This document shows, piece by piece, positions 23,501-37,768 of a DNA stretch of 64,000 nt (position 1 is the stretch's first letter; every line of letters starts with the position of its first letter). Made by a program: the position numbers and the translations under genes. The notes under the pieces are model-generated. The model was not told the DNA's origin. It saw nothing but the letters and a program-made list of their open reading frames with translations, and made no database searches. The stretch is taken from the NCBI GenBank assembly GCA_035772405.1, contig JAYKKM010000041.1:868001-932000 (forward strand). Reading direction: 5' to 3'. This DNA is from Chrysogorgia sp. JL179-B06 (Eukaryota > Cnidaria > Anthozoa > Scleralcyonacea > Chrysogorgiidae).

Positions 23501-26500
23501 TATGTGAAAAAAGGTAACAACTAGATACTGTATTTCGTAGTAAGGATGAGCCAATAATCAGAAACTAATTGTAGATGCCGACAATTGGCAACTTTGTTAT
23601 CAGAGGAACTATAGTACTGAAGTACATGTCTTTATATGCACGCGCTTCCAGTTTTAAAATTATTAGCGCAGATACATGTACGTCTGCTGTGTATGATAAT
23701 GTTTTTTCTTCTATTTTGTTCTTCAGATGTATTTAAAACAGATAGTGCTATTACTAAGAAGATAAATGGTACACAGAAAAAAGAACTGGAGGTGTGTATA
23801 ACAAGTGACTGACTTTTAAACATTAATACTGTAGATGTACAGTATGTCAATTCACGATGCAAGTGATGTGGTAGACTAATTTAGTGTGAAACAGCATAAT
23901 TGTGTCAATGTTTACATATTATTGATTAAACTTGTGTCCAGGCTGGCCTTAGAGGACAACTTAGCACAAGTCAAACACATAAGCCCAAGGGCTTCCGTGC
24001 AACTTTACCTTGATGTTTCACAAGAAAATCTTATTCAAAATTAAGAACTGTAGTTTTCTAAAAAGGTGTAATCACAGATGTCAGGCCTGATTTATCTCCA
24101 GAAAAGCTCTGCCAAACTGTGTAAAAAGTACAGAAATTTAACTGGTGAATGTTGTCACCTCGAACATGATTTTAGCGTTTTAGCGTTTTAGCATTTGGGC
24201 GTTCAAAATTGTGTGGCACCCAATAGCTGTATTCACTATGATACTTGACCTACAGGTATATTGCCGCTGTAGACTGATGAGTTTCATACTAATGTGGCTC
24301 CACCGTGGGGTGAAGTCCCTGGGTACGAGGTTGATGTGGCTCTTCTCATTGTGTTTTAGAAATGGATTCCTTCAGGAGAGGTGGATGGATCATTGGACAC
24401 CTCAGTCTTGGAGATTTCTCATGCCGTGGTATGTTATCCACTGCATCTCATTCTATTCAAATTGGGATCTTGGTTAAAATACAATTCTTCCCAATGGAGG
24501 TTTCTATGTGGAATTTCAATCATACAATTCAATGCAATAAATTAGCCAATAATTAAATAAAACAAAAAAGAATATTTTGTTTAGAAAACAATTGCATAAT
24601 ATTTCCCCTTGATTTTTTGCCAGACCAATGGGTGGAGTGCTGAGCAAATGTTTGATATAAATACCAGAAAGGTAAAAGCTAATAGTTTTATGCAAATACA
24701 TGTATACGTGCAGTCTGTAACTAATGTAATACATGTACCTTAAGGCAACTATTTATTGCGACACTTAAATTTTGCGATTTAGGAAACTGTGTATTTTGCA
24801 AATGTTTTTTTTAGAAATTACTGCGACAAGTTTTTGCGATTTGCCAAAAATCGCAAAGATTAGTTGCCGCAATAAATAGTAGCCTTAAGGTATAGAGTAA
24901 CGGAGCCCAACATACAACAGGATGTAAATTGTGAAAATGTTTTTACTCCTTTTGTGGTGATCCCTCATATAATTCTACTGTTTATTTTGTTGCAAACCAA
25001 AACTGTTTACTATAACTCAACATTGTTTTTCTTTCCAGTATTATATTTATTTGTATGTCTTGTTTTTTCAGTATGGTGTTAAATCAACATACAATGAAGA
25101 TATGGAGGAATACACGTTAGTATCTATTTAAAGTACCTACTGTATGTATAACGTCAAAAAAAGTTTTTTGTTTTATTTGGAAGAACTTTTAAAATGATAA
25201 AGTAACTTCTTTTGAAGATTTTCGTTTCTCCACTTTGTTTTTTATATATTTCAGTTTGTTTGATATGCAAATGTCTGGAATTTTGTCACACATGCATAAT
25301 GACTTATCAGAGAATGTTATATATCTTTGCCTTCATGAAATGAAAACACTAAAGTGTGAATAACATGTGCGCGTATTTCTCCCACAACACCAAACTTCTT
25401 GATTTTAAAGGATTTCGTTCGAGAATGAAAGAGATGTACACAAACTTCTCAGGGTGTCCGTACACCAGCACATTCTGGGCTGTAGATGTCCTGCATAAGA
25501 AGGACACCCACAATATTTTAGCTTCACCTTGCGAACGTTTTTCTATAAATTTTACAATACAGTACATATTGGTACAATATTTATATGGTTATCAATGTAT
25601 GCATCTTATTGTAGAACCAAGCTTGAAAAAAGTGATACCGCTGAATACAGAGAGAAAGAAAAAATTGCAGCACAGAAAGCCGAAGAAATCACTAAGGTAT
25701 TCATATGTTATAAAGTAACAATCATTAAAGAAATATAAAATGGTTTTCATGATTTGAGAAAGGCGTGACAAAAACACCAGCGACAGGCGAGTGTTTTTAG
25801 CTTTTTCGATGCCAGAGTTCCAGTGGGTACTGTAGTCTGTATAGCAAATTGCCTGCTATATTTTCCCGATATCCAAGCAAAGTGAGTGAGTTCTACATAT
25901 ATATGGAGCTCACAATGAGCTTGCTGGACCATAGGTACTCGCACTAGTCTGGTGTAAGACATTCGTTATGCACAGCCAGGGCCCCCTGCCCCTGACACAT
26001 TTGCAGATGTCTCACTATGTGTTCAGTGATGCTTCGCGATGTGTTGCACTTTAGGCAGACAGTTTTCCAAGTTCGAGGATTGTCAACATTGTAACAGAAT
26101 AATAGAGCATTATTATAATAGTCTAATAGTGACTTCTTAAATTTTTAAAGTTTAAATTATCTAGCTTTAAGTGTTCAGGGAGAGAGTTCCAAGTCCTAGT
26201 TGTTCTAATAAGAAATGAGCGATTGAAAGTAGTTGTTTTACATTTACGTTGACGGAACGAGATTACATTGACATTTGCGGAGGATCTAGTAAGCCTTAAG
26301 GGAACAAGTCGTTCGGGTATATGCAAGAACTTAATGCAGTTCTCCTATCGTGTTGCATTTTAGGACAGTCCATATGAGCGCAACATAGACGGTGGTCGGT
26401 CAGAAGAGGCGTTGTACAGTTCGGTTGTTCGTAATAGACCCGAACGACAAACACCACAGAACTGGAGGAACCCCAATCCAGATAGACCTGACAGAGACCA

Positions 26501-28113
26501 AAGATCTCAGAAAGTCATACGAGAAGGTTCTAGTTCGCCTGCCATGACCAAGAGAGAGCCAGGTAAGCAATGTTTTTGTGTAAATTTGTGATCTCCAGTA
26601 AGTACAGTTGCCACCCAATAACCCAAACATTCAAGGAAAAATTGAAAAAAGTTCGAGTTATCGGGAGTTTGTTTCGTTAAAGGTGCCGTCCACTCCGTTC
26701 TGCGCATGTCCTCGTTTCTGTTTACATTGTTTGTTTACATTGCATTATATAAACATTGAACACGAAGTATTGCGGATTTGTTTCCCACGCTCGAGCTTTT
26801 TCGCCTAAAAAGCGTGTTATAAGAAGCTGTTCTGTTCCTAAATGTGGATAATATATCAAACTACCACTCGTGCCTTCGCCACCTTTGACGAATACTCACT
26901 TTCGAACTGTCGGAAATCTATTCCGTTGAAGTTTGTTGACATATGGGGTCCCGCACGTTTGAAATATCACACATGCGCAGAACGGAGTGGACGGCACCTT
27001 TAAATGATCTAAAATTAGATGGATAAATCATGTTTTACTTTTATTACATATTTCAACTCTATATTCATGCCAAGCCTGGTGTCATACTGTATATGATCGC
27101 TACGATGAGTACGATCGCATACGATGAGTACGATAGCTACGATCGCTCAGAAGTTTAAAATGAACTCAGCGATCAAACGGAAACCACAATCGCAATTATC
27201 GCAATCGCCGAGACAGACCATTATCCATCTTAGCGATCGTTTAATAGTTAAAATATTTTTAAAATAAAAATTTAAAATATATTTCGTGCACACATTGTTT
27301 TTGTTTCTCATTTGTAAACTTTTCTTGCAGTTTAAATAAAAATATAAACTGACGATAGTCATGATACTGGTTTATCTTACGGTATACCGGAATAGCGTCA
27401 GAAGTTCAGAACCAATACCATCATACTGGTATCAACTAAATATTGTGAATAACTAAAAATAGCGATATACCGCCCAACTTTACTTCACGATTCCTGTCTG
27501 CTGTTGTTGAGCTACCGTGTCAACTGCGAACAGTGTGATAATCCATTTAAGTGCACAAAATATTTTAAGTTATTTATATTTACTTATTCTCCTTTCTTTT
27601 TTCTTAAAGTGAAAAGTGTCCAGGTCAGCGAAGCATCGATTATACAGGTAAACAGTATTCCACATTGCTTGACATTACAATCTTTACGTTTCATTTTCTG
27701 ATGAAGAGCCTATCATGAACATGCAGTAACTCTTCCCCCCATCTGTCGCCTGATTAGGAAAAGGTTATCAAGCAAGAGACAGAAGCCGCAGTTGAATCGA
27801 AACCAGAGTTTACAATTGAAGGTAGCATTTTTAATAATTTGTATTTTAAGCCTAAATAAATTATGGCCGTTGCTAGGGTTAGTTTTGTTACTGAGGATAC
27901 AGTTAGTTAGTTAATTAGTTTGTTTATTCTATTGCTTGCTGGTTTGTTTGTTTGTTTGTTTGTCTGCCTCCCTCCCTGTCTGTCTGTTTGCTTGTCTGTC
28001 TGTCTGTTTGTTTGTTTGTTTATCTTTCTGTCTGTCTGTTTGTTTGTTTGCATCTGCTTGTCTGTCTGTCTGTCTGTTTGTTTGTTTGTTTGTTTTGTCT
28101 GTCTGTCTGTCTA

Positions 28114-28144
<31 letters not shown>

Positions 28145-28235
28145 TTTTGTTTGTTTGTCTATCTGTTTGTTTGTCTGTTTGTTTGTCTGTTTGTTTGTTT
28201 GTTTGTTTGTTTGTTTGTTTGTCTGTCTGTTTGTT

Positions 28236-28270
<35 letters not shown>

Positions 28271-30750
28271 TTGTTTGTTTGTTTGTTTGTTTGTTTGTTG
28301 TTCTTTAATTCATTCATTCATTACACTGGTTAATGTATAGTAAAAAGCTTGAGTAGTAAACAACTTACTAAACTAAAATAACCAAGCTGCAAGCCACATT
28401 TAATATATTGGTTAATATGTTTGTCAAAATATCTCTACTTTATTATATTATTTCCATCCACTTCTATTCAATTAGTGTCTACTGATAAACTCCCAGGTTC
28501 AAAACCATTACAAAATGTAACCTCCACCAAACCTGAGCCCAATACTACAAAACCTGTTGCTACTGAGGCCTCTGTAAAAGTGCCTACTGAAGTTTCTGAA
28601 GGTCCTGTTGTTCCTCCCAAGTCACCTGTTATCACTCCTACCCCTGCGGAATCAAAGACCAAAGTCATCAAAGATCTTAAAGATTTTGGCAACAATTTCC
28701 AGGTAAGAAAAATTCTTTGACAAAGCAAGCGTTAAACAAACAGGCGCTGACTAAATAAATACCACTGAACTCGAAAGAAGACTGGATCGAGCAACTATTG
28801 TTCAGAAAATGAAGCTGGAAGTCCGCCATTACTAAGGGACCAACTGTGGATCCTATGAGGTTTTTTGTTGGATTATGTGCTCTTACCATCGACAAAATAA
28901 AATTTTACTATAAAGTTTATATAAAATGTTACTATAAAATTTTACTACAAAGAAGACCAGAAGACATTTTTCAAATTGCTGGGTAAAACGATTCATGGGC
29001 TACCTACAGATTTACTGCGACTTTGGTCCCTTAGTAATGGCCGCCGTTGGCTCTAACTATCCAGTGAGAGAAGCCTAATATGAGACGTCAAATTAGGTTC
29101 AAGATTTTATGCATTTAATGTTAACAGAGAAACAATATTGGCCAGACACTAAACCTATTTCGCGAGCGTCACAGTTTGATTTGCTTGCACACTCGGAGCT
29201 TCTAATGATCTCTCGTCAATTTACATTACAATTTAAATATGCAAACTTCAAAATCAGCTCATCAGATAGAATAGAAAGCTCGTTCCAGTCCTATTTTTGA
29301 GATCAGTGATAAATACCAGAAATGGTATGTAACAGATGTTTACAGCATTGTTGCTCCATTGTTTATATCGTCTAACTTTTATTGGAGTTCTTGTTGAGAA
29401 TGCAATACTTTCAAGCAGATCTTTGCGATGAGTTAGTTCATGTCCACGCGACTCCACATATCTGTATTACTGTCGTTCGGGAATACACCACTGTAACCAC
29501 TGTATTTTATTTCCTCAAAGAACTTGTAATATTGTATTTACGTTTGGTTCCATTCAGCTCCCAGAGGAAAAGAACAAAAAAAACAAAGGCAAAAAAGCCG
29601 TGGAACAAGACGAAATTGTATCAAAAGAAAAGAAAAATGAAGATAAAGAGGGTAGGTTCTGGCATGAAAATTAAGTTTGCCTTATTTGAAAGAACACTTC
29701 AAATCGCTTCCTTGCTTCGTTGTCATCATATACAAATGACAATGGTGTGACGTACACGTGCATAATGACTTATCGGAGAAGGTTATACAGTATATCTTTG
29801 TTATTATCACACAAAATCACTTGAAATTGTACAAGTTCCATATTTTTGGAAATACTCACGCACATGCTTCATTCAAATTAAATTTTGTTTTATAATAGCA
29901 AAGATATATAACATTATCCGATAAGTCAACGAAAAACCTCAAAAGAAGGAAAACTATAAATCAAAAGTTGGTGGGGCTATGAAAACATTTGGAAAACCTT
30001 TGATGCGCCATGAAACGTTTTTGACTAGTATCAAAAGTAATCGAAGAAAACAAATATTTATAACATAGGAATTGATATACGCTATGTAAGTCCAAGAAAT
30101 ATCCATATCACACCCAAAGAAAAGTTGTTTTGAGAACCCCTTGCCCCCAGAAATTATGGACATGTATATATAGTTTGGATTTCAGTGGTTCGAGACTAAG
30201 AGTTCAGGAATGCGAAAACCCGGCTGAAAACAAAGTTGATTGTTTTCCTTGCTCTATATGGCAGACTACCCTCAGTTCCCAGCACTCCTGTGTTGTCGGT
30301 ATGAACGAAAATCGAAAATTTAAGATGTGCTGGGCCACGAAACTAAAACAAAATGTATAGTTGGGTCATGAAACCATCCAGGGAAATTTGGTTGGGTCAC
30401 GAAACTTTAACAAGAGTTTTCAGTTTTCCTTCTGCCCCCCTCCCGGGTGGAATTAATGACAGCTCCTTTACAATGACGTACTGGTTCGATTGATATATGT
30501 ACTACCTGTGCGGCAGTCATGAAGTCATGCAACATTTTCATTCAACCTATGTAACATTTTCTGATTATTTGATCGTCCGACGATCATCCATGTATATCGT
30601 CTTCTGATGCAAAATCTCCGCGGACCTCGAGGCACGAGCTGTAGTTTATACACCAAACATTCACAAAAAAAAACAAAAAAAAAATTCTTGTATTTACAGA
30701 GCCACCGCCTGCTCAAGTACCGAAGGTCGATGTTGAGCCAAACGGGTATG

Positions 30751-30789
<39 letters not shown>

Positions 30790-33700
30790 TTTATTTTTTA
30801 CAAAAATAATAATAATAATAATAATAATATATTTATTCAGTATACCCACGTCACCGAAGTGTTTTTCAGTGTTTTTCATGTATCGAGGTTTCGTGGTAAA
30901 TATTCAGGTTTCAAGTAAACAAACCTACTCTTGTACAAAACAACAGCACTAATTTCGACCAAAGACAATCCTGTCATCCGCCATCTTGTTGCAATACCTT
31001 GCCTAATAGCGCTCCGTCGAGATGACGTCAGTATCCATGTTTCTCCGCATTTACCCATAACTCTTGCAAACCATAACAAAAGAAAATAGCTCATTTGCAA
31101 TCATCTGTGAAGTTAAATTTGGTTTGTTTGTCCGCATTTTGAGCTATTAATAGCAGCCAGACGCTACGCTATCAACTTGGGAAGTTGGTGACGTCATAAG
31201 TAGGGTAAACCTGATGAAACTACTCGGTGGCCGAATTTCCGCGGAGTTATTTTTAAAATGTTGTGGTTCAATTGAAAAAGGAAGACATTCACGAAAATCG
31301 AGTTTCAAACTTATAAAGAAATGAGGATGGCTAGATAAAAATTTCGCTTTACCCCGGTTGTGACGTCACACGCATATCGAAAATACATCCAAGATGGCGG
31401 CCAATGATTCAGGTTAGCAACTTTGACAGTGTAATTAACACGCTTTACGAGCATTTTTACAACCTCAAACTACTATATTCCTGCTATTTAAGTTACGTAC
31501 TTTGATCTAAAAGGTACTTATTCTTTGTTGTCAATGTCCTATGAAGAGTGAGTGTCCACCGTCACGCATTTCACGCTCGGTCCGCCATTTTTTTGAAGCA
31601 CGAAATTCCCTTGGTGAACTGCATCCGTAAATATCAATCCTTGATATAAATTATTCGTTTTGTCTTTTAATTGAAAGAAGATATACCTTAGAAAGTAATT
31701 ATTTCTGCATTTTTCACAAAACCTTGACGTTTTCTTGACTTTTGTTTCGAATTATGTCAGCCGTGACTGACGCAAAGCGACGAGGTTCAAACAAACAAAA
31801 CAGGTTCCGCGTGGACGTATTTGGATTGTTGATGAACAGGAAAGCCTCTATAGGGTTTTCTGAAAAGACTCGGCGAATTTCCAGAGTATTTACCACGTCA
31901 AGTTGGCAACGAAGCACTTCAAAACACTTCGTTATCGTACGGAAAGATAAACACAAACGCGCAATGCACGACGGTTGACACTCACTCTCAATGATCTGTC
32001 CTTAGCAATAATAAAGACTTATTAACCGAGTGCGAGGACTGTACGGTAAAGAATTTGCCTGAGGTTTTCGTACAGACCTAGCGACGAAGGCGCGAGGTCT
32101 GTGCGAAAAAACCGAAGGCAAAGGTTAATAAGACATTTATTATATGGCTTTTGGTTCATTTTGTTCTCTGTTTTTAACGTTGTATTTGTCTTCAGATGTT
32201 GCCGTTTGATTTCGCTTCATGTTTTCACGCGTTACTGGTCGTTAGGCATTCATTTTCTTCACTTATGGATAAACAGCTTTCAAGAAAAGCAGCACTAATG
32301 TTCCAGGACGTGTTATTGTTCGAACTTTTTCAACGAACATACTCAAATCATCTTTTATTTTCATCTAAATCAACTCAGAAATTTTCCCGCCAAAACTTAC
32401 CGGTCCAGAAAAAGGCGTATTGCCCTCTCACAGCGCCGGGAGGGCAATACGCTTTTTCCCGGACCTCTCACGAACCAATCAGCGTGCGCCATCTTTCTTA
32501 GCCATATAATAATACGTCCGAACACCATTATTTGATAAAAGGCATCTTTTCATTGGAGAACCACTTTGTTTATATACAACTGACGACGAACCTTTTCTTT
32601 GCAATAGCGCGGAGAAGATAGTCGACGTTAAATCGACATTAAATCCTAACGCTCAAGTATTTCGTCCGGTCATTCAAAAGAGCCCAAGCCCGGTGAGTCT
32701 AAATTTCTCTTTAAAAAATATACAGTCAACTCTCGCCTTGCGGACACCCCGCTATTACGGACACCCCGCTATTACGGACACCCCGCTATTACGGACACCC
32801 TGCTATTAAGGACAGGCCGAAACTACTGTGAAATGTATTGAAATAACTCTCGCTATTACGGACTCTCGCTTTTACGGAATAGCGGACACTTCATGTGGTC
32901 CCCAACAAACATTTTTATTGTTCTATTCTCGTTACAACGGACACCTTGGACGTATTTTTCTCTCGACACATGAAAGCGAATGACTTTTTAATTTATCGAG
33001 TGACATATTTACATCTTGCTCTTTGTCAGCGGAAGTACTTTGAAGATTCCGTTCGTCATCATTTCTGTCGACAAAAATAACAAACAGAAAAATATAAAGT
33101 AAGCGAGAATGCCGTGAGCGAAAGATCACATCAAAGCCGCACGCTAGAGAGGTACTTCATCACAGAATGAAACTTCGTGTAAGTTTACTGAGTTTTGTTA
33201 CTGTACCTTTCTGGCGAAGGAAAGAAAAGACATTTTATACTGATTCATGTTACCATTGTATTTTTGGTTTTGGAATAAAAAAATATTTGAATACAATTTT
33301 TTTACTTATATTTTGACTTGTACTGTGTGCTTATGTATCACAGTAAACGTCAACTAGAAATTGAAATAAACTGGACATTTAAAAAAAAAGCAGCAATACA
33401 TTGTAGTGACATTTTACAACCTGAAATCGGGATATTTTCATCGCATCCCGCTATTGCGGACTCTCGCTATTACGGACACCAAATGACGATCCCCAGGGTG
33501 TCCGCTATAACGAGAGTTGACTGTATTCGTAACGTCATTCGATCTCGAGTTCTCCCAAACGTTCATGAGTTCTATATTCGTGCCTTGGGTTTTTCCTCTA
33601 AGCGAGAGAAAAGTCGACCCTGGTTGAAGCTGCTGACGAATTGCTGACGTGGCCCCTAGCTAAAAGATGACGAAGGGAGAGGAAGATCTTTCGTTGTGTG

Positions 33701-35553
33701 CATTTGTCATTACTTCGGACAAAGTATTAACTAACTGGAGATTGACATATTTTTTATTTGGAGGAAAAAAGTCACGAGTGATAATAAATACGAAATTCAT
33801 CGTCGCTGATTCTGACGATGATTAAAATTGGTTAACTTTCCCTCCGCTCGAAGATATGTTTTTTTTGTTACTACCCACAATATTGGTCAGCAGCTCCAAC
33901 CAGGGTCTTGGAGCAGAGAAAAGACCCTGTTACGAGGTTGACCTGTTGACCTGAGCCCATGATTCATAATGTCTCTTATCTCGTTTTACCTCCTTCAGAT
34001 ATCCACTCCATCCAATGGTGGGACATCATCTCCATACCCGAATCCCCCTCAATATGCATTTCCCCCTCACCAACCTGGCGGCGTGTATGCCAGACCTATG
34101 CACAGAGGAAGAGGTGTGTTGTTGTCGACGTCCTACACGTGTTCGGTTGTGTAATGATAATGTTTTAGCAATTCATAGAGAGTTGAATATTCTAGGGGTT
34201 CTACAATAGAAACTGTTCTGAAAAGTTACGCTACTCACTTTAGGGATAGTTAAAACAAATACATTTGATCGGTTTGTACGTCTTGTTACACGACTTAACT
34301 ATAGAAATGTAAGAGTCACATGAACGAACTAATGCTTAATGCTTGCCACTAGGACAGAGGTAGCAGTCCCGTTTTTTTAGTCTATCCTTATAGTGTCTAT
34401 GAAGTGAAAAATTCGCTAGCTTTTTTTTGCTTTAACGGACAATGTAGCACAGCAGGAGCATACACTGAAAATTTCATCAACTTTCAAAGTTTGGCATGGC
34501 TAAATGTTTTTGGTGAAATCTGAAACGCGCGGTTTATTGTCTTGTGACGTGTGCAGGTGTACTTACTATGCATAAGAACAATGGATTTGAACATTAATGA
34601 TCCACCTGCATACGTCATATACCACATATATTCAATCCCAGTCTTTCCCTATTTTGTAACGTTAAACTATGCCAATGGACAAACTTTGAGAGTTGATAGC
34701 TCGAAGACTATGCAGCAGATTCACTTGAAATTTTCTGTGAACGATCCTACCGTGCTACTTTGTTCGTTAGAGCAAAAAATGCTAGCAATTTTTTCACTTC
34801 ATAGACACTTTATAGTTAACACCAGATGTGAATGGCAACGATAGGATAAACGGTGTTGGACTCTTTCGATTTTGAGTATAATACTCTTTCGATTTTCTCA
34901 TATGATTTAGCACCGAGAGGAGGAGAGTACATGGAGCATGGAAACTTCATGAATGCCTCAAACGCCACGGGTCAACCTTTCTATGCTCAACCCCAGTACG
35001 TCCATCAACCACCCACCAACATCTTCATTCCCCACGGAAACCTTCGTCATCCCGGCATGCAACATCACCCTGTTTTTCTACAAACGTTACCTATGGGACC
35101 ACCAGGACAGTATGATGCACAAGTTTACTATGGTAAGGAAAATGAGTGGCAGGGACTGCGGGGGGGGGGGGGGTTGTTGGCAAGTGACGTCCTCAGGGGC
35201 TAATACTGATCACTACAGCAGTGTATATATTAACACACCCAAGCATTACCGATATATAGTGACTGCTGCATAGACAGTACATATAACAATTGAAAAGGTA
35301 CATCATTGTAACCTTCGCTCTCCATTCGAGTCTCGGTATCTCAATGATTATGGTTAGAGCGTGTCACCGGCAATCAGAAGGTTACAGGTTGACGATTATC
35401 CATGTATAGACTGATGATGATGATGATGACGACGATGATGATGACGATGACGGCGACGATGACGACGACGATGACGACGATGATGACGATGATGACGATG
35501 ATCATGATGATCGTGATGATGACGACAAGGATGACGACGATGACGACGACGAT

Positions 35554-35593
<40 letters not shown>

Positions 35594-37609
35594 ATGATGA
35601 CGATGATGACGATGATCATGATGATGACGACGATGACGACGACGATGACGACGATGACGACGATGATCATGATGATCATGATGACGACGACGATGACGAC
35701 GACGATGATGACGACGACGATGACGACGACGATGACGATAATGATGACGATAATGATGACGATGACGATAATGATGATAATAATACAATTTATATAGCAC
35801 TATATCCAAATGTTCTATGGCGCTTTACAAGATATAAACAGAAACCAAAAATAAGAACCTAAACTAAAAACACTAAAAATAAAATGAAAACGTTTGACTA
35901 AATAAGATTGTTTTTAAATTTGTCTTAAAACTAAAAAGCGATTCACTAGATCTAATATACATCGGCGGTTTGTTCCACAGTTTTGGAGTAGCGACAGAAA
36001 AAAACTCTTTCGCCATAGGTCTTGAGATTATATTTTGGAACATTTAAAAGAAGCTGAGATGAGGTTTGCCTTAAACGTGCCTCGGTCCCTTATAAAGATA
36101 AATATTATAGTGCAGGATTAATATCGCTTCAATGAGACCCCGGGTTGAGCAAGCAAACGAGGTTAATAAGACATTTATTATATGGCTTTTGTTTCATTTT
36201 GTTCTCTGTTTTTAACGTTGTGTTTGTCTTCAGATGTTGCCGTTTACCTTACCTCTGTGCTTGTTGATTTCGCTTCATGTTTTCACGCGTTACTGGTCGT
36301 TAGGCATTCATTTTCTTCACTTATAGATAAACAGCTTGAGTTACATCTTGGACAGATAGATTTCCACGACCTTGGGTCTTCAGGGTTGTATAACTGAACC
36401 ACTGCTGCCATATAATGACAGAGAGCGTAGCTTTTAAATTTTGTTAAAGTAATTTGCTCCACACGCATGTGAAGCAGTAAAACATTCATGTCCTCATTCT
36501 TGAGAAGGACGAAGGGTTCCACTCGAAACGTTCCTAAAAATTTCGCCAGTTAGGTCCTATTTAGCAAACCGAAAGGTGGCGAGACCAAAAGGATCTAATG
36601 TTGTCTTTTTATCGTGTTGATTTCTCTCAGGTCATAATCCAATGCAAATGATACAAAGTCCTCCTCAAATAACTTCCCCCTCCCTGCAACAGCATCATTT
36701 TAATTTCCCGCAATCCGTGCCTCTAACCTCCCAACCCGTGAACGCCGCCGTACGTCCCGCAGGACAGCCTCAACATCAGCAGGTTTTTATCATGAGATCA
36801 CAAGCAGGCAATGAAATGCAGCCAACACAAATCATGGCTCAAAGTAAGTTGTTTGTTTGTTCGTTCCTTCCTTCGTTCCTTCGTTCGTTCGTTCCTTCCT
36901 TCCTTCGTTCCCTTCCTTCCTTCCTTCCTTCCTTCCTTCCTTCCTTCCTTCCTTCCTTCCTTCCTTCCTTCCTTCCTTCCTTCCTTCCTTCCTTCCTTCC
37001 TTCCTTCCTTCCTTCCTTCCTTCCTTCCTTCCTTCCTTCCTTCCTTCCTTCCTTCCTTCCTTCCTTCCTTCCTTCCTTCCTTCCTTCCTTCCTTCCTTCC
37101 TTCCTTCCTTCCGTCCTTCCTTCCGTCCCTCCTTCCTTCCTTCCTTCCTTCCTTCCTTCCTTCCTTCCTTCCTTCCTTCCTTCCTTCCTCCCTTCCTCCC
37201 GCCCTTCCTTCCTTGCTTCCTTCCTTGCTTCCTCTCTTCCTTCCTCTCTTCCTTCCTCTCTTCCTTCCTCTCTTCCTTCCTCTCTTCCTTCCTCTCTTCC
37301 TTCCTTCCTTCCCTTCCTTCCTTCCTTCGTTCCTTCGTTCCTTCCTGCGCTCGCTTGCTTGCTTGCTTGCTTGCTTCCCTCTCCTTCCTTTCCTTCCTCC
37401 ATTCCTCCCTCCCTTTATTCCTTCCTTCTCTTTCCTTCTCTTTCCTTCCTTCCCTTCCTTTCCTGCCTTTCCTCCCTTCCGTCCTTCCTTGCTTCCTTCC
37501 ATCTTCCATGCTTGCTTCATTACTTCTTTTTTTCTTGCTTGCTTCCTTCCTTCCTTCCTCCCTTCCTCCCTTCCTCCCTTCCTTCCTTCCTTCCTTCCCT
37601 CCTTCCTTC

Positions 37610-37670
<61 letters not shown>

Positions 37671-37678
37671 TTGCGTGT

Positions 37679-37768
<90 letters not shown>

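Noticed and set aside
27070..27245. Possible MITE with GCCTGGTGTCATACTG end
   Set aside because: The putative right end pairs poorly with the left and no target duplication is visible; the tandem ACGATGAGTACGAT words alone are not enough.
27920..28340. Cys/Leu/Val-rich frames of about 135 codons
   Set aside because: (TGTC/TGTT)n microsatellite in intron 13; open in all three frames because of repeat composition.
31742..31978. 78-codon frame as a gene
   Set aside because: It lies between inverted repeats of a MITE, has no domain and no splice context.
32196..32501. 101-codon frame with a paralogue at 36.2 kb
   Set aside because: The shared part is a dispersed repeat with inverted ends; the insertion in the second copy is not codon-preserving, so similarity does not imply a protein.
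35396..35809. Met/Thr and His/Arg repeat frames
   Set aside because: (GAT/GAC)n trinucleotide tract in intron 19.
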